Shown: positions 8,616 through 17,465 of the stretch, one piece after another
How the letters are laid out: each line of letters begins with the position of its first letter
How positions within the stretch are numbered: position 1 is the stretch's first letter
The notes under the pieces: generated by a model
Database searches by the model: none
Seen by the model: the letters and a program-made list of their open reading frames with translations, nothing else
Told to the model about the DNA's origin: nothing
Assembly (NCBI RefSeq): GCF_036053395.1
Contig: NZ_CP107942.1
Coordinates: 4,802,501 to 4,866,500, forward strand
DNA from: Actinoplanes sp. NBC_00393
GTDB taxonomy: Bacteria; Actinomycetota; Actinomycetes; Mycobacteriales; Micromonosporaceae
DNA: 64,000 bases
Reading direction: 5' to 3'
Translations under genes and position numbers: made by a program

Positions 8616-9917
8616 TCAGCCGCCGCGGGTGCCGGCCGGGACGAACCGGTGCGCCGCGCTGAGTGTCCGGGTCGACCAGCGCATCGCGTCCAGGGCCGGG
8701 CCGGCCAGGTCGCCCGAGCCCCACTCCCCCGCCTCGTACGCCCGGACCGCTTCCAGCAGCCCGCCGAGCCGCCCGGTGCCGTAGGTCAGCGCGTCCGAGA
8801 CCTCCACCGCCAGCGGCAGCTGCTCGGTCATCGCGGCCGGGCTCAGCCCCATCAGCCGGGCCATCCCGGTGACCAGCCCGGCCACGAACGCGGCGCCCGG
8901 GTCGACGCCGAAGCGGTTCGCCAGGTTCTCGCAGAGCCGGGCCTGGGTGAGCGCGGTGAGCAGCTGCTCCTCCGGCGCCTCGGCCACGTCGTCGACCACC
9001 ATGAGGGTGGCCCAGCGGCGGATGTGGGTCAGCCCGATCATCATGATCGCCTGGCGGACCGAGGAGATCCGGCTGACCACCCCGGCGGCCACCGAGTTGC
9101 TCACCCGCAGCACCCGCATGGCGAGGGCCGGGTCGCTCGCGATGATCGTGGTGATCTTGTCGAGGCGGACGTCCGGGTGCATCAGCGCGGAGACCAACTC
9201 GAGGCGGCGCAGCCGGGACGGGGAGAGGCTGGGGGTGCTGAGCACCTGGGGGCGGCTCAGGGCGTACCCCTGGCGCAGCTCCATGCCGTAGCGGTCGGCG
9301 ATGGCCACCTGCTCGGCCGTCTCCAGCCGCTCGGCGACCAGCTCGAGACCGGGGTACTCACGGCAGGCGCTGACGATCTCGTCGAGCCGGCTCAGGTCGC
9401 CGTCGAGCAGGTCGAGCTTGACGTACGAGGCGAGGCCGAGCAGCTGCTCGTGCCCGGAACCCCACACGAAGTCGTCCAGGGCGATCTTGTACCCGGCCTG
9501 GGCCAGCGCGGTGATCCCGTCGATCACCTCGTCGTCGACCTCGACCGTCTCCAGGATTTCCAGCACCACCTGCTCGGGCCCGAACGGCAACGGCAGCCGC
9601 CCGGTCACGAACTCGCGGGTCAGGTTGATGAAGCACGGACGCCGCCCGGCCACCTCGGCGATGCCGAACTCGGTGAACACGTTGATCATCACGGTGCTGG
9701 TCGCATACGTGTCCTGGCGGCCGGACGCGACGTCGTCCATCCGCCCACGGAACAGCAGCTCGTACGCCACGACAGCGCCGCTGGCATCGAAGATCGGCTG
9801 GCGGCCCACGTGCACCGCGTCCAACACCGGGATTCCCACGTCGTGGCCATCGGCACCGGACGGGCTCACTTGATGAATCCGGCCGGGAAACAAAGCCGAA
9901 ACGTAGGCTTCCACCAT
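8616..9917 (-). CDS. EAL-HDOD domain signalling protein (YuxH-like)
   Basis: A 433-residue protein with an N-terminal EAL domain (about residues 36-245) and a C-terminal HDOD domain (about 225-420). The opening VGRQPIFDASGAVVAYELLF is characteristic. EAL residues for cyclic-di-GMP hydrolysis appear largely retained: E in YELL, N in FINLT, E in LEILE, the DD pair in LDDF, K in VKLDL, E in VAERLE and Q in QGY. The loop after DDF reads VWGSG instead of the usual GTG, as in many YuxH-type members, so activity is uncertain. It is divergent from the acyl-CoA ligase gene, with 63 bp between the starts. Confidence 0.9.
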   Translation of the reverse strand: MVEAYVSALFPGRIHQVSPSGADGHDVGIPVLDAVHVGRQPIFDASGAVVAYELLFRGRMDDVASGRQDTYATSTVMINVFTEFGIAEVAGRRPCFINLTREFVTGRLPLPFGPEQVVLEILETVEVDDEVIDGITALAQAGYKIALDDFVWGSGHEQLLGLASYVKLDLLDGDLSRLDEIVSACREYPGLELVAERLETAEQVAIADRYGMELRQGYALSRPQVLSTPSLSPSRLRRLELVSALMHPDVRLDKITTIIASDPALAMRVLRVSNSVAAGVVSRISSVRQAIMMIGLTHIRRWATLMVVDDVAEAPEEQLLTALTQARLCENLANRFGVDPGAAFVAGLVTGMARLMGLSPAAMTEQLPLAVEVSDALTYGTGRLGGLLEAVRAYEAGEWGSGDLAGPALDAMRWSTRTLSAAHRFVPAGTRGG

Positions 9918-9980
9918 TACCCGTGGGCGTGTTGGGATGAGACCGCCGCCACAGCTCACCTCGTGAAGGGGAACCACCGG

Positions 9981-11528
9981 ATGCTCAACCTCTCCGTACT
10001 GCTGGAGGACAGCGCCCGCCACTACCCGGAGCGCGACGCCGTCGTCTTCGGGCCCCGGCGGCTGACCTACGCACAGGTGAACGCCGCGGCGAACCAGGTG
10101 GCCAACCTTCTGGTCGCGCGCGGGATCCAGCCCGGCGACAAGGTGGCGCTCTCCTGTCCCAACCTGCCGTTCTTCCCGATCGTCTACTACGGCATCCTGA
10201 AGGCCGGCGCCGTCGTCGTCCCGCTGAACGTGCTGCTCAAGGGCCGCGAGATCGCGTACCACCTGAGGGACTCGCAGGCGAAGGCGTACCTGTGCTTCGA
10301 GGGCACCCCGGAACTGCCGATGGGCGCCGAGGGCTTCGCGGGTTTCCACGAGGTCGGCGACTGCGAGCAGTTCTTCCTGATCACCGCCGACCCGGCGGCC
10401 GCCTCGCCGATCGAGGGCGCCCAGACGCTGGGTTCGGGCCTGGCCGGGCAGTCGCCGGTCTTCGAGACCGTGCTGCGCGACGAGACCGATGCCGCGGTCA
10501 TCCTCTACACCAGCGGCACCACCGGGCAGGCCAAGGGCGCCGAGCTGTCCCACTCGAACCTGGTGCTCAACGCGCTGACCTGCAACCGGCTCTTCGGCAC
10601 CCAGCCGGCCACCGACACCCACCTGCTGGTGCTGCCGCTGTTCCACTCGTTCGGCTCGACGGTCAACATGAACGCGGGCTTCTCCACCGCCGCCACCCTG
10701 GTGCTGCTGCCCCGCTTCGACGCGGCGGCCGCGGTGCAGCTGCTGCAGTCGGAGAACGTCACCTTCTTCGCCGGCGTCCCGACCATGTGGTGGGGCCTGC
10801 TCAACGCGCTGGGCGAGGGCGTCGACGTGGAGCGGATCGCCGGCAACATGCGGGTCGCGGTCTCCGGCGGCTCCAGCCTGCCCGTGGAGATCATCAAGGC
10901 GGTCAAGGAGCGTTTCGGGGTCACCATCCTGGAGGGCTACGGCCTGTCCGAGACCTCGCCGGTGGCCACCTTCAGCGACCCGGACAGCGAGCCGCGTCCC
11001 GGCTCGATCGGCGTCCCGATCTGGGGCGTCGAGGTGAAGCTGATCGACCCGGAGTGGAACACGATCGAGGCGTCCGACGAGATCGGCGAGATCGCGATCC
11101 GCGGCCACAACATCTTCCGCGGCTACATCGGCCGGCCGGAGGCGACCGCCGAGGTGATCCGCAACGGCTGGTTCCGCACCGGTGACCTGGCCCGCCGCGA
11201 CAAGGACGGCTTCTACTACATCGTCGACCGGGCCAAGGACATGATCATCCGCGGTGGCTTCAACGTCTACCCGCGGGAGATCGAGGAGGTCCTGATCACC
11301 CACGAGGCGGTCTCGCTCGCGGCGGTGATCGGCGTGCCGCACCCCAGCCACGGCGAGGAGATCAAGGCATTCGTGATCCTCAAGCCGGGCGCGCAGGCCA
11401 CCGAGGACGAGCTGGTGGCCTGGAGCAAGGAGCAGATGGCGGCGTACAAATACCCGCGCGTCGTGAGCATCGTCGAGTCGCTGCCCATGACCGCCACCGG
11501 CAAGCTGCTCAAACGCGAACTCAGCTGA
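9981..11528 (+). CDS. Long-chain fatty acid-CoA ligase / acyl-CoA synthetase
   Basis: A 515-residue ANL-superfamily enzyme. It activates a carboxylic acid with ATP and transfers it to CoA. The AMP-binding loop TSGTTGQAKG is at 177-186, followed by GYGLSETSP, GWFRTGDLARR and the C-terminal catalytic Lys (about K508) in ATGKLLKREL. The ATG at 9981 follows GAAGGGG at good spacing. Length and motifs fit medium- or long-chain fatty acyl ligases. Substrate chain length cannot be read from sequence. A strong hairpin terminator follows. Confidence 0.92.
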   Translation: MLNLSVLLEDSARHYPERDAVVFGPRRLTYAQVNAAANQVANLLVARGIQPGDKVALSCPNLPFFPIVYYGILKAGAVVVPLNVLLKGREIAYHLRDSQAKAYLCFEGTPELPMGAEGFAGFHEVGDCEQFFLITADPAAASPIEGAQTLGSGLAGQSPVFETVLRDETDAAVILYTSGTTGQAKGAELSHSNLVLNALTCNRLFGTQPATDTHLLVLPLFHSFGSTVNMNAGFSTAATLVLLPRFDAAAAVQLLQSENVTFFAGVPTMWWGLLNALGEGVDVERIAGNMRVAVSGGSSLPVEIIKAVKERFGVTILEGYGLSETSPVATFSDPDSEPRPGSIGVPIWGVEVKLIDPEWNTIEASDEIGEIAIRGHNIFRGYIGRPEATAEVIRNGWFRTGDLARRDKDGFYYIVDRAKDMIIRGGFNVYPREIEEVLITHEAVSLAAVIGVPHPSHGEEIKAFVILKPGAQATEDELVAWSKEQMAAYKYPRVVSIVESLPMTATGKLLKRELS

Positions 11529-11539
11529 CCCGTGCGGAT

Positions 11540-11568
11540 TCTCGCCCGGCGGGTCCCGCCGGGCGAGA
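11540..11568 (+). terminator. Hairpin terminator after the acyl-CoA ligase
   Basis: Fourteen-base arms TCTCGCCCGGCGGG and CCCGCCGGGCGAGA flank a single T. The innermost pairs would open to form the loop. It lies 12 bp after the stop and separates the ligase from the glnX operon. Confidence 0.75.
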
Positions 11569-11629
11569 TCGCTTGCGTCCGTAGCGCACAGTGGAACCCA
11601 GCACGGTGCCGGCCGAACGGAGGCGAAGT

Positions 11630-12931
11630 TTGACCATTGCCCTGGCTCAGCGGCCCGCGACCGACCCGCCACCGCGGGTGTCCGTGTTGCGCCGATTCGG
11701 GCAGCTGCGCCAGACCTCGCCCGGCCGTCTCCAGCTCCTCCTGGTCACCCTGCTCGTCCTCTCGGTCCTGACCGGCCTGGTCGCCGGCCTGACCGCCACC
11801 TCCGCCGCCACCGGCACCGCCGACCTGCGCGACCGGGCCCAGCCGCTGCTGGTCGAGGCGGAGACCGTCTATTCGGCGCTCGCCGACGCGGACACCACGG
11901 CCGCGCAGGCGTTCCTCGCCGGCGGCCTGGAGCCGGTCCGGCTCACCGAGCGGTATGAGGCGGATCTCGCCCGGGCCACCACCGCCCTCACCTCGGCCGC
12001 CCAGCGCACCCCGGAGGGCAGCGAGGCCGCCTCGGCCGTCCAGGCGCTGGCCGCCGGCACCGCGCGGTATGCGGCGCTGGTCGCCACCGCCCGCGCGGTC
12101 AACCGGCAGGGCCTGCCGGTCGGCGCCTCCTACCTGGCCACCGCCTCCGAGCTCAACCGGGAGACGCTGCAACCGCAGGCCAAGGCGCTACTCCAGTTCG
12201 CCGAGCGCGAGGTGCGGACGGGTTACGAGGAGGCCCGCAGCTCCTGGTGGCTGATCCTGCTGCTGGTGCTGATCGTGGCCCTGGTGATCGCGCTGCTGCG
12301 CACCCAGACCTATCTGAGCGCCACCACCCGGCGCACCTTCAACATCCCGCTGGTCGCCGCGACCGCGCTGACCGCGATGCTGGTGCTCACCTGCTGGGCG
12401 GTCTTCTCCAACCAGCGCGACAACCTGGGCTATGCCGAGTCGGACGGCTCCGCCCCGATCGCGGCCCTCACCGACGTGCGGATCCTGGTGCTGCGGGAGC
12501 GCGCCGACGAGGCCCTCACCCTGGCCGCCCGTTCCGGCGCCGGCCCGCACGAGGAGGACTTCCAGGCCGCCCGGCAGATGCTCACCTTCGACGACCCGGC
12601 GCTCGACGACGTGGGCGAGCTGATGGACCAGGCCCGCGACCAGCACGAACGTTATGTGCAGCTGCACGAGGAGATTCGTGCGAAGGACGACGGCGGCGAC
12701 TACGACGGCGCGGTGGAGCTGGCGGTCGGCCAGACCACCTCGAGCGCGTTCCAGGTGCTGACCGCGACGATCGACGACGCCATGGCGGATCGCAAAGGAG
12801 TCTTCGAGACCCACATCCAGGCAGCCGGGTGGGGCTTCGGCACGCTGATCATCCTGGGCCCGCTGCTCGCCCTGGCGGTCGGCGTGCTCGCGGTGTTCGG
12901 TCTGCGCCCCCGGCTGGAGGAGTACCGATGA
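11630..12931 (+). CDS. glnX: GlnX-like membrane sensor of the PknG pathway
   Basis: A 433-residue protein with four membrane segments (near residues 34-56, 205-224, 236-258 and 401-425) enclosing two helical extracytoplasmic domains rich in Ala, Glu and Arg. Topology and position, directly before a glutamine-binding lipoprotein and pknG, match GlnX, which in mycobacteria links GlnH ligand sensing to PknG. I chose a TTG start because GGAGG (11619-11623) sits 6 nt before it; a GTG at 11591 is the alternative. The stop overlaps glnH as ATGA. Confidence 0.85.
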   Translation: MTIALAQRPATDPPPRVSVLRRFGQLRQTSPGRLQLLLVTLLVLSVLTGLVAGLTATSAATGTADLRDRAQPLLVEAETVYSALADADTTAAQAFLAGGLEPVRLTERYEADLARATTALTSAAQRTPEGSEAASAVQALAAGTARYAALVATARAVNRQGLPVGASYLATASELNRETLQPQAKALLQFAEREVRTGYEEARSSWWLILLLVLIVALVIALLRTQTYLSATTRRTFNIPLVAATALTAMLVLTCWAVFSNQRDNLGYAESDGSAPIAALTDVRILVLRERADEALTLAARSGAGPHEEDFQAARQMLTFDDPALDDVGELMDQARDQHERYVQLHEEIRAKDDGGDYDGAVELAVGQTTSSAFQVLTATIDDAMADRKGVFETHIQAAGWGFGTLIILGPLLALAVGVLAVFGLRPRLEEYR

Positions 12932-13875
12932 GGCGTACCCGTCCTGCCCTCGCCCTGCTGGCCGTCACGGCACTGCTGGTCACCGCCGCCTGCGACGGGG
13001 TGGCCGACCCGGCGCCCCCGCCCCCGGCGATCGCCGAGGCCACCGCCGCTCCGCCGCCCGCGGCGGCCCCCGACACCGCGTGCAACCCGCGGGCCAGCCT
13101 GCGCCCGGTCGGCGCTCTGCCGGCGCCGGCCAGGCTGCCCGCCGGCAGCCAGATGGCGAAGATCCGCCAGAACGGCAAGCTCGTCCTCGGCACCAGCCAG
13201 GACACCCTGCTGTTCAGCTCGCGCAACCCGTTCAGCGGCCAGATCGAGGGTTTCGACGTGGATCTGGGCCGGCAGATCGCCGAGGCCATCTTCGGGGACC
13301 CGAACAAGCTGCAGATCCGGGTCGTGCCCCGGCCGGAGCGCACCAACTGGGTCCGCGACGGCAAGGTCGACCTGGTGATCAGCACGATGAGCGCGACCTG
13401 CGCCCGGTGGAAGGACGTCGACTTCTCCACCGTCTATCTGGAGACCGGCCAGAAGGTGCTGGTCGCCGAGAACTCCCTGGTCAAGAGCATCGACGACCTG
13501 GACCGGCAGAAGGTGTGCGCGGCGGCCGGCTCGACCTCGCTGGAGAACATCGCCAAGGAGCCGGGCAAGCCCATCCCGGTCGCCAAGGCCAGCTTCGGCG
13601 AGTGCCTGGTCGCCTTTCAGCAGAACGAGGTGGTCGCCATCTCCACCGACGAGACGATCCTGGCCGGCCTCAAGGCCCAGGATCCGTACGCGAAGATCGT
13701 CGGTCCCCGCTTCACCCAGGAGCCGTACGCGGTCGCGATCTCGAAGGACCACCCCGAGTTCACCCGCTTCGTCAACCAGGTGCTCGACCGGGCCCGCGCC
13801 GACGGCACCTGGGCGGCCATCTACACGAAGTGGCTCGGCACCGCCCCGAAGCCACCGGCGGCCCAGTACCGATGA
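12928..13875 (+). CDS. glnH: GlnH-like amino-acid-binding lipoprotein
   Basis: A 315-residue solute-binding protein. The signal peptide ends in a lipobox, LVTAAC, with the lipidated Cys at 22, then a Pro/Ala-rich linker. The SBP_bac_3 domain shows GFDVDLGRQIAEAIFG, KVDLVISTMSATCAR and the QEPYAVAI strand. In mycobacteria GlnH binds Asp and Glu family amino acids and signals through GlnX to PknG instead of feeding a transporter; no ABC permease is present here either, supporting a sensing role. It overlaps both neighbours by ATGA. Confidence 0.88.
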   Translation: MRRTRPALALLAVTALLVTAACDGVADPAPPPPAIAEATAAPPPAAAPDTACNPRASLRPVGALPAPARLPAGSQMAKIRQNGKLVLGTSQDTLLFSSRNPFSGQIEGFDVDLGRQIAEAIFGDPNKLQIRVVPRPERTNWVRDGKVDLVISTMSATCARWKDVDFSTVYLETGQKVLVAENSLVKSIDDLDRQKVCAAAGSTSLENIAKEPGKPIPVAKASFGECLVAFQQNEVVAISTDETILAGLKAQDPYAKIVGPRFTQEPYAVAISKDHPEFTRFVNQVLDRARADGTWAAIYTKWLGTAPKPPAAQYR

Positions 13876-15050
13876 CCGCTCCCCTGACGTCTGCGGACGC
13901 GGAACTCGCCCGTCTGGAAGGCGCGGTCGCCGCGATGGCGACAAACCTGGTCGAACTCGACGAGAACCCGGACCGCAAGGAGCTCGGCGCCGCCGCTCTC
14001 ACCGGCGTGACCGCCACCGCCTGGGCCAACGCCAGCGACGCCCTCGGCCGGCTCTGGCAGGGACACCGGCAGCTCAGCGAGGTGATCGCGCAGGCCCGGG
14101 CGCTGCGCGACCGGTGGCGGCTCAGCGACAACGACCGTGCGGAGTACGCACATCAGGTCCTCGGTTCCTCGATCACGCTCTCCACCAGCACCGTCCCGCT
14201 CGCCCAGCGCGGCCTGCTCGGCGCCGGCCAGGTCAGCACCACCTGCTCACCGGCCGAGCTGCTGGCCGCGATGGAGGCGTCCTTCGGGACCGCCGTGGAT
14301 GTGGTGACCCGTGCCGGCGACCGGTGGCGCCGTCTGCTCCCGGCCGCCGCCGACGCCGCGGCCGCGCTCGCCCACGCCCGTCGCGCCGGCGCCGGTGGCC
14401 CGCTGCTCGACGAGGCGGACCGGCTGCTCGACGGGTTCACCGGCAGTCTGTCCAGCGATCCGCTCGGCGCCGATCCGGCCGTCGTCGACCGGGTGCGCGC
14501 GCTGATCGACCGGGCCGACGCCGAGCGCACCTCGGCCACCGAGCTGCGGGCCTGGCTGGAGCAGCGGTTGCGCGACGCACGGACGCTCACGGCGGAGATC
14601 GACGCGGCCCGGCAGTCCGCGGAGGCCGCAGCGCGGGCGGCGGCCGGGCGGTTCCCCGAGCACCGGATCGCGGGGGTACGCGCAGACGACCCGCACACCG
14701 ATCTCACCGCGATCGAGGCGCTCGCCGCCGCCGGACAGTGGCACCTGATCAGCCCGCGGTTGTCGGTGTGGACCCGGCAGTCACGTGACCTGCTGGCCGC
14801 GTTGCGCCAGGCGGCCGCGCGCAACAGCGGGCTGCTCGCCGAGCGCAACGAGCTGCGGGGACGGCTCGACGCGTACCGGGCGAAGGCCCTGCGCCGGGGC
14901 CTGGGCGAGGACCCCGGGCTCACCCCGCTCGCCGAGACCGCCCGCGCCGCGCTGTTCGAGGCGCCGTGCGACCTGGACCGGGGCCGGGCGGCGGTCAACG
15001 CGTACCAGGACGCGCTCTCGGAACGGATCGCCGCCAGGGAGGCCCGATGA
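13872..15050 (+). CDS. Coiled-coil protein of the pknG operon, function unknown
   Basis: A 392-residue soluble protein, almost entirely alpha-helical by composition (long Ala/Arg/Leu/Glu stretches such as AWLEQRLRDARTLTAEIDAA). No signal peptide, membrane segment or catalytic motif is visible. It is locked in the operon: its ATG overlaps the glnH stop and its stop overlaps a mini-ORF leading into pknG. By position I infer a scaffold or adaptor between the GlnX sensor and PknG. I do not recognise the family. Confidence 0.75.
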   Translation: MTAPLTSADAELARLEGAVAAMATNLVELDENPDRKELGAAALTGVTATAWANASDALGRLWQGHRQLSEVIAQARALRDRWRLSDNDRAEYAHQVLGSSITLSTSTVPLAQRGLLGAGQVSTTCSPAELLAAMEASFGTAVDVVTRAGDRWRRLLPAAADAAAALAHARRAGAGGPLLDEADRLLDGFTGSLSSDPLGADPAVVDRVRALIDRADAERTSATELRAWLEQRLRDARTLTAEIDAARQSAEAAARAAAGRFPEHRIAGVRADDPHTDLTAIEALAAAGQWHLISPRLSVWTRQSRDLLAALRQAAARNSGLLAERNELRGRLDAYRAKALRRGLGEDPGLTPLAETARAALFEAPCDLDRGRAAVNAYQDALSERIAAREAR

Positions 15051-15127
15051 GCGAGCTTGCGAGTGAATCCATAGGCTCAGTCGTTGGCTCATCGCGACGC
15101 CGGAGCGCAGCGGAGGTGGCGCCATGA
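15047..15127 (+). repeat. Coupled 26-codon mini-ORF, possible dispersed intergenic repeat
   Basis: An 81-bp segment begins at an ATG overlapping the previous stop (ATGA at 15047) and ends in a TGA overlapping the pknG ATG (ATGA at 15124). It would encode 26 residues, MSELASESIGSVVGSSRRRS and then AAEVAP. The DNA resembles short dispersed elements I associate with Micromonosporaceae intergenic regions, inserted so that translational coupling survives. That identity is from memory and unverified; no second copy is in this window. Confidence 0.45.
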
Positions 15128-17445
15128 GATGCCTGCGCGACTGTCCCGGCGCCATCGAGGACGGGTACAGCGACACCTGCGGGCTCGCGCCGGCCGCGAT
15201 CGTCGTGCCCGCGCCTGTCGTACCCGCGGCGGCGGCTGCGAGTGCTCGCGGGCCGCTCTCCTGTGCCCGGGGTGACTGCCCGGGGATGATCGAGGACGGG
15301 TACTGCGACACCTGCGGGCTCGCGCCGGCCGCCGGGGTCGTGCCCCGGCCGCGGGCGGCGGCCTCGGCCGTGTCCCGGTCGGCTTCCTCGCGCAGTGGGG
15401 CGCTGTCCACGCGTACCGGGGGAAGTGCCCGCACCGGCAGCTCCCGCAGCGCGTCGCGCCGCCGCTTCGGCGGCGGCCTGGTCGAGATCGCGCCGATCAC
15501 CCAGGCCGACCCGGCCACCGCGGTGATGGCGGTGGCCGAGGTGCCCGAGTCGAAGCGGTACTGCGCCAAGTGCGACAAACCGGTCGGCCGGACCCGCGGT
15601 GACCGGCCCGGCCGCACCTCCGGCTTCTGCGCCGCCTGCGGCGAACCGTTCAACTTCACCCCCAAACTCGGCAAGGGCGACCTGGTCGCCGGGCAGTACG
15701 AAGTGGTCGGCCCGCTCGCCCACGGCGGCCTGGGCTGGATCTACCTGGCCGTCGACAAGAACGTCTCGGACCGCTGGGTGGTGCTCAAGGGCCTGCTCAA
15801 CTCCGGCGACGAGGACGCCCTCGCGGCCGCGGTCGCCGAACGCCGGTTCCTGGCCGAGGTGGAACACCCGAACATCGTCAAGATCTACAACTTCGTCGAG
15901 CACTCCTCCGGCCCGGACGAGAGCGCCGGCTACATCGTGATGGAGTACGTCGGCGGCAAGTCCCTCAAAGACCTGCTGAAGGAGTCGTCCGGGCCGCTGC
16001 CGGTGGAGCAGGCCCTGGCCTACGTCATGGAGATCATGCCGGCCTTCGGCTACCTGCACGACCGGGACCTGATCTTCTGCGACTTCAAGCCGGACAACGT
16101 GATCCAGGCCGGCGACCAGATGCGGCTGATCGACCTCGGTGGCGTGGTGCACATCGACGACCAGGAGGCCGCGCTCTACGGCACGGTCGGCTACCAGGCG
16201 CCGGAGATGGCCACCGACGGGCCCTCGGTCGCCTCCGACCTGTACACCATCGGCCGGACCCTGGCCGTGCTCACCACCGACTTCCGCGGCTACCAGAGCA
16301 CCTTCAAGGACAGCCTGCCGGACCGCGGCGAGTTCGACGTCTACCAGCGGCACGAGTCGTTCTACCGGCTGCTGCTGCGGGCCACCCGCATCGACCCGGC
16401 GGACCGCTTCGTCGACGCCGCCGAGATGACCGAGCAGATGCTCGGGGTGCTGCGCCAGGTGCTCGCCGCCGGTGGCGAGCCGCGGCCCGCGCCGTCCCGG
16501 CTGTTCACCGGCGAGCTGCGCACCGACCTGCGCGACGAGGGTCTGCGCTGGCAGGACCTGCCGACCCCGCTGATCGACCTGACCGACCCGGCCGCCGCGT
16601 TCCTGGCCTCGGTCACGGTCACCGACCCGGCCGAGGTCCTCGTGCTGCTCGGCAAGGCCCCGCAGTACACCCTCGAGGTACGCCTGCGGGAGCTGCGCGC
16701 GCACATCGATCTGGGCGCCCGCACCGGGCAGTACGAAGACGCCAAGGCGGCCCGTGCCCTGCTCGCCCAGTCGGCCGGGGCGGACTGGCGGGTCGCCTGG
16801 TACGACGGGCTGCTCGCCCTCGCGGCCGGTGACACCGCCCAGGCCCGCAGCCGGTTCGACGCGGTCTACGCGGCGCTGCCGGGCGAACTGGCGCCGCAGC
16901 TCGCCCTCGCGTTCACCGCCGAGCTGGCCGGCGACGCGAAGACGGCGGCCGGCTACTACGACGTGGTGAGCCGCACCGACCCGGCGTACACCACGGCCGC
17001 GGCGGGGCTGGCGCGCTGCCGGCTCGCGACCGGCGACCGGGCCGGGGCGGTGGAGGCCTACAACCGGGTGCCGGGTACGTCGTCGGCGTACCGGGTGTCC
17101 CAGGTCGGCGCGGTCCGGGCGCTGGTCCGGGCGCACGACACGGCCGCCGTGGATGTCGATTCGCTCACCTCCGCGGCCGAGTTGATCGAGCGTCTCGAGG
17201 TGGAGGCGGCACAACTCGCGGCACTGCGTGCGGAACTGCTCGAACAGGCATTGCGCACACTCGGCGGGGGGACGAAGATTCCGGCGGCGGTGCTCGGCGG
17301 CACACGTACCGGGCACGCCGAGGAGCGGGACGTTCGGTTCGCGCTCGAGGCCGCGTACCGGGAGATGGCCCGGGCGGTACCCGGGCCGGAGAAGATCCGC
17401 CTGGTCGATTTGGCGAACGCGGCGCGGCCGCGGACGCGGACGTGA
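15124..17445 (+). CDS. pknG: Serine/threonine protein kinase PknG
   Basis: A 773-residue soluble kinase. It opens with two zinc-knuckle-like repeats 45 residues apart, then a Ser/Arg linker, then a rubredoxin-like metal site (C147, C150, C169, C172). The kinase domain has a Gly loop (LAHGGLGWIYL), Lys222, catalytic Asp320 in CDFKPDN and DLGG (337-340) in place of DFG, as is characteristic of PknG. The C-terminal third is TPR-like. In mycobacteria and corynebacteria PknG phosphorylates FHA proteins (GarA/OdhI) to control 2-oxoglutarate metabolism. The stop overlaps a possible GTG of the phosphatase gene. Confidence 0.95.
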   Translation: MRCLRDCPGAIEDGYSDTCGLAPAAIVVPAPVVPAAAAASARGPLSCARGDCPGMIEDGYCDTCGLAPAAGVVPRPRAAASAVSRSASSRSGALSTRTGGSARTGSSRSASRRRFGGGLVEIAPITQADPATAVMAVAEVPESKRYCAKCDKPVGRTRGDRPGRTSGFCAACGEPFNFTPKLGKGDLVAGQYEVVGPLAHGGLGWIYLAVDKNVSDRWVVLKGLLNSGDEDALAAAVAERRFLAEVEHPNIVKIYNFVEHSSGPDESAGYIVMEYVGGKSLKDLLKESSGPLPVEQALAYVMEIMPAFGYLHDRDLIFCDFKPDNVIQAGDQMRLIDLGGVVHIDDQEAALYGTVGYQAPEMATDGPSVASDLYTIGRTLAVLTTDFRGYQSTFKDSLPDRGEFDVYQRHESFYRLLLRATRIDPADRFVDAAEMTEQMLGVLRQVLAAGGEPRPAPSRLFTGELRTDLRDEGLRWQDLPTPLIDLTDPAAAFLASVTVTDPAEVLVLLGKAPQYTLEVRLRELRAHIDLGARTGQYEDAKAARALLAQSAGADWRVAWYDGLLALAAGDTAQARSRFDAVYAALPGELAPQLALAFTAELAGDAKTAAGYYDVVSRTDPAYTTAAAGLARCRLATGDRAGAVEAYNRVPGTSSAYRVSQVGAVRALVRAHDTAAVDVDSLTSAAELIERLEVEAAQLAALRAELLEQALRTLGGGTKIPAAVLGGTRTGHAEERDVRFALEAAYREMARAVPGPEKIRLVDLANAARPRTRT
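15139..15348 (+). repeat. Tandem duplication encoding the N-terminal zinc knuckle of PknG
   Basis: Two direct copies start at 15139 and 15274, a period of 135 bp (45 codons), and run about 75 bp each. Both encode a DCPG-x-IEDGY-x-DTCGLAPAA segment. Copy 2 has the full Cys set; in copy 1 the Cys after DGY is Ser, so it is probably degenerate. Confidence 0.8.
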
Positions 17446-17465
17446 GAGAGGCGGGAACCGCGCCG

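Noticed and set aside
8649..9873. Plus-strand frames opposite the EAL-HDOD gene
   Set aside because: They are antisense to a gene with clear domains and have Arg/Pro-rich composition typical of shadow frames in high-GC DNA.
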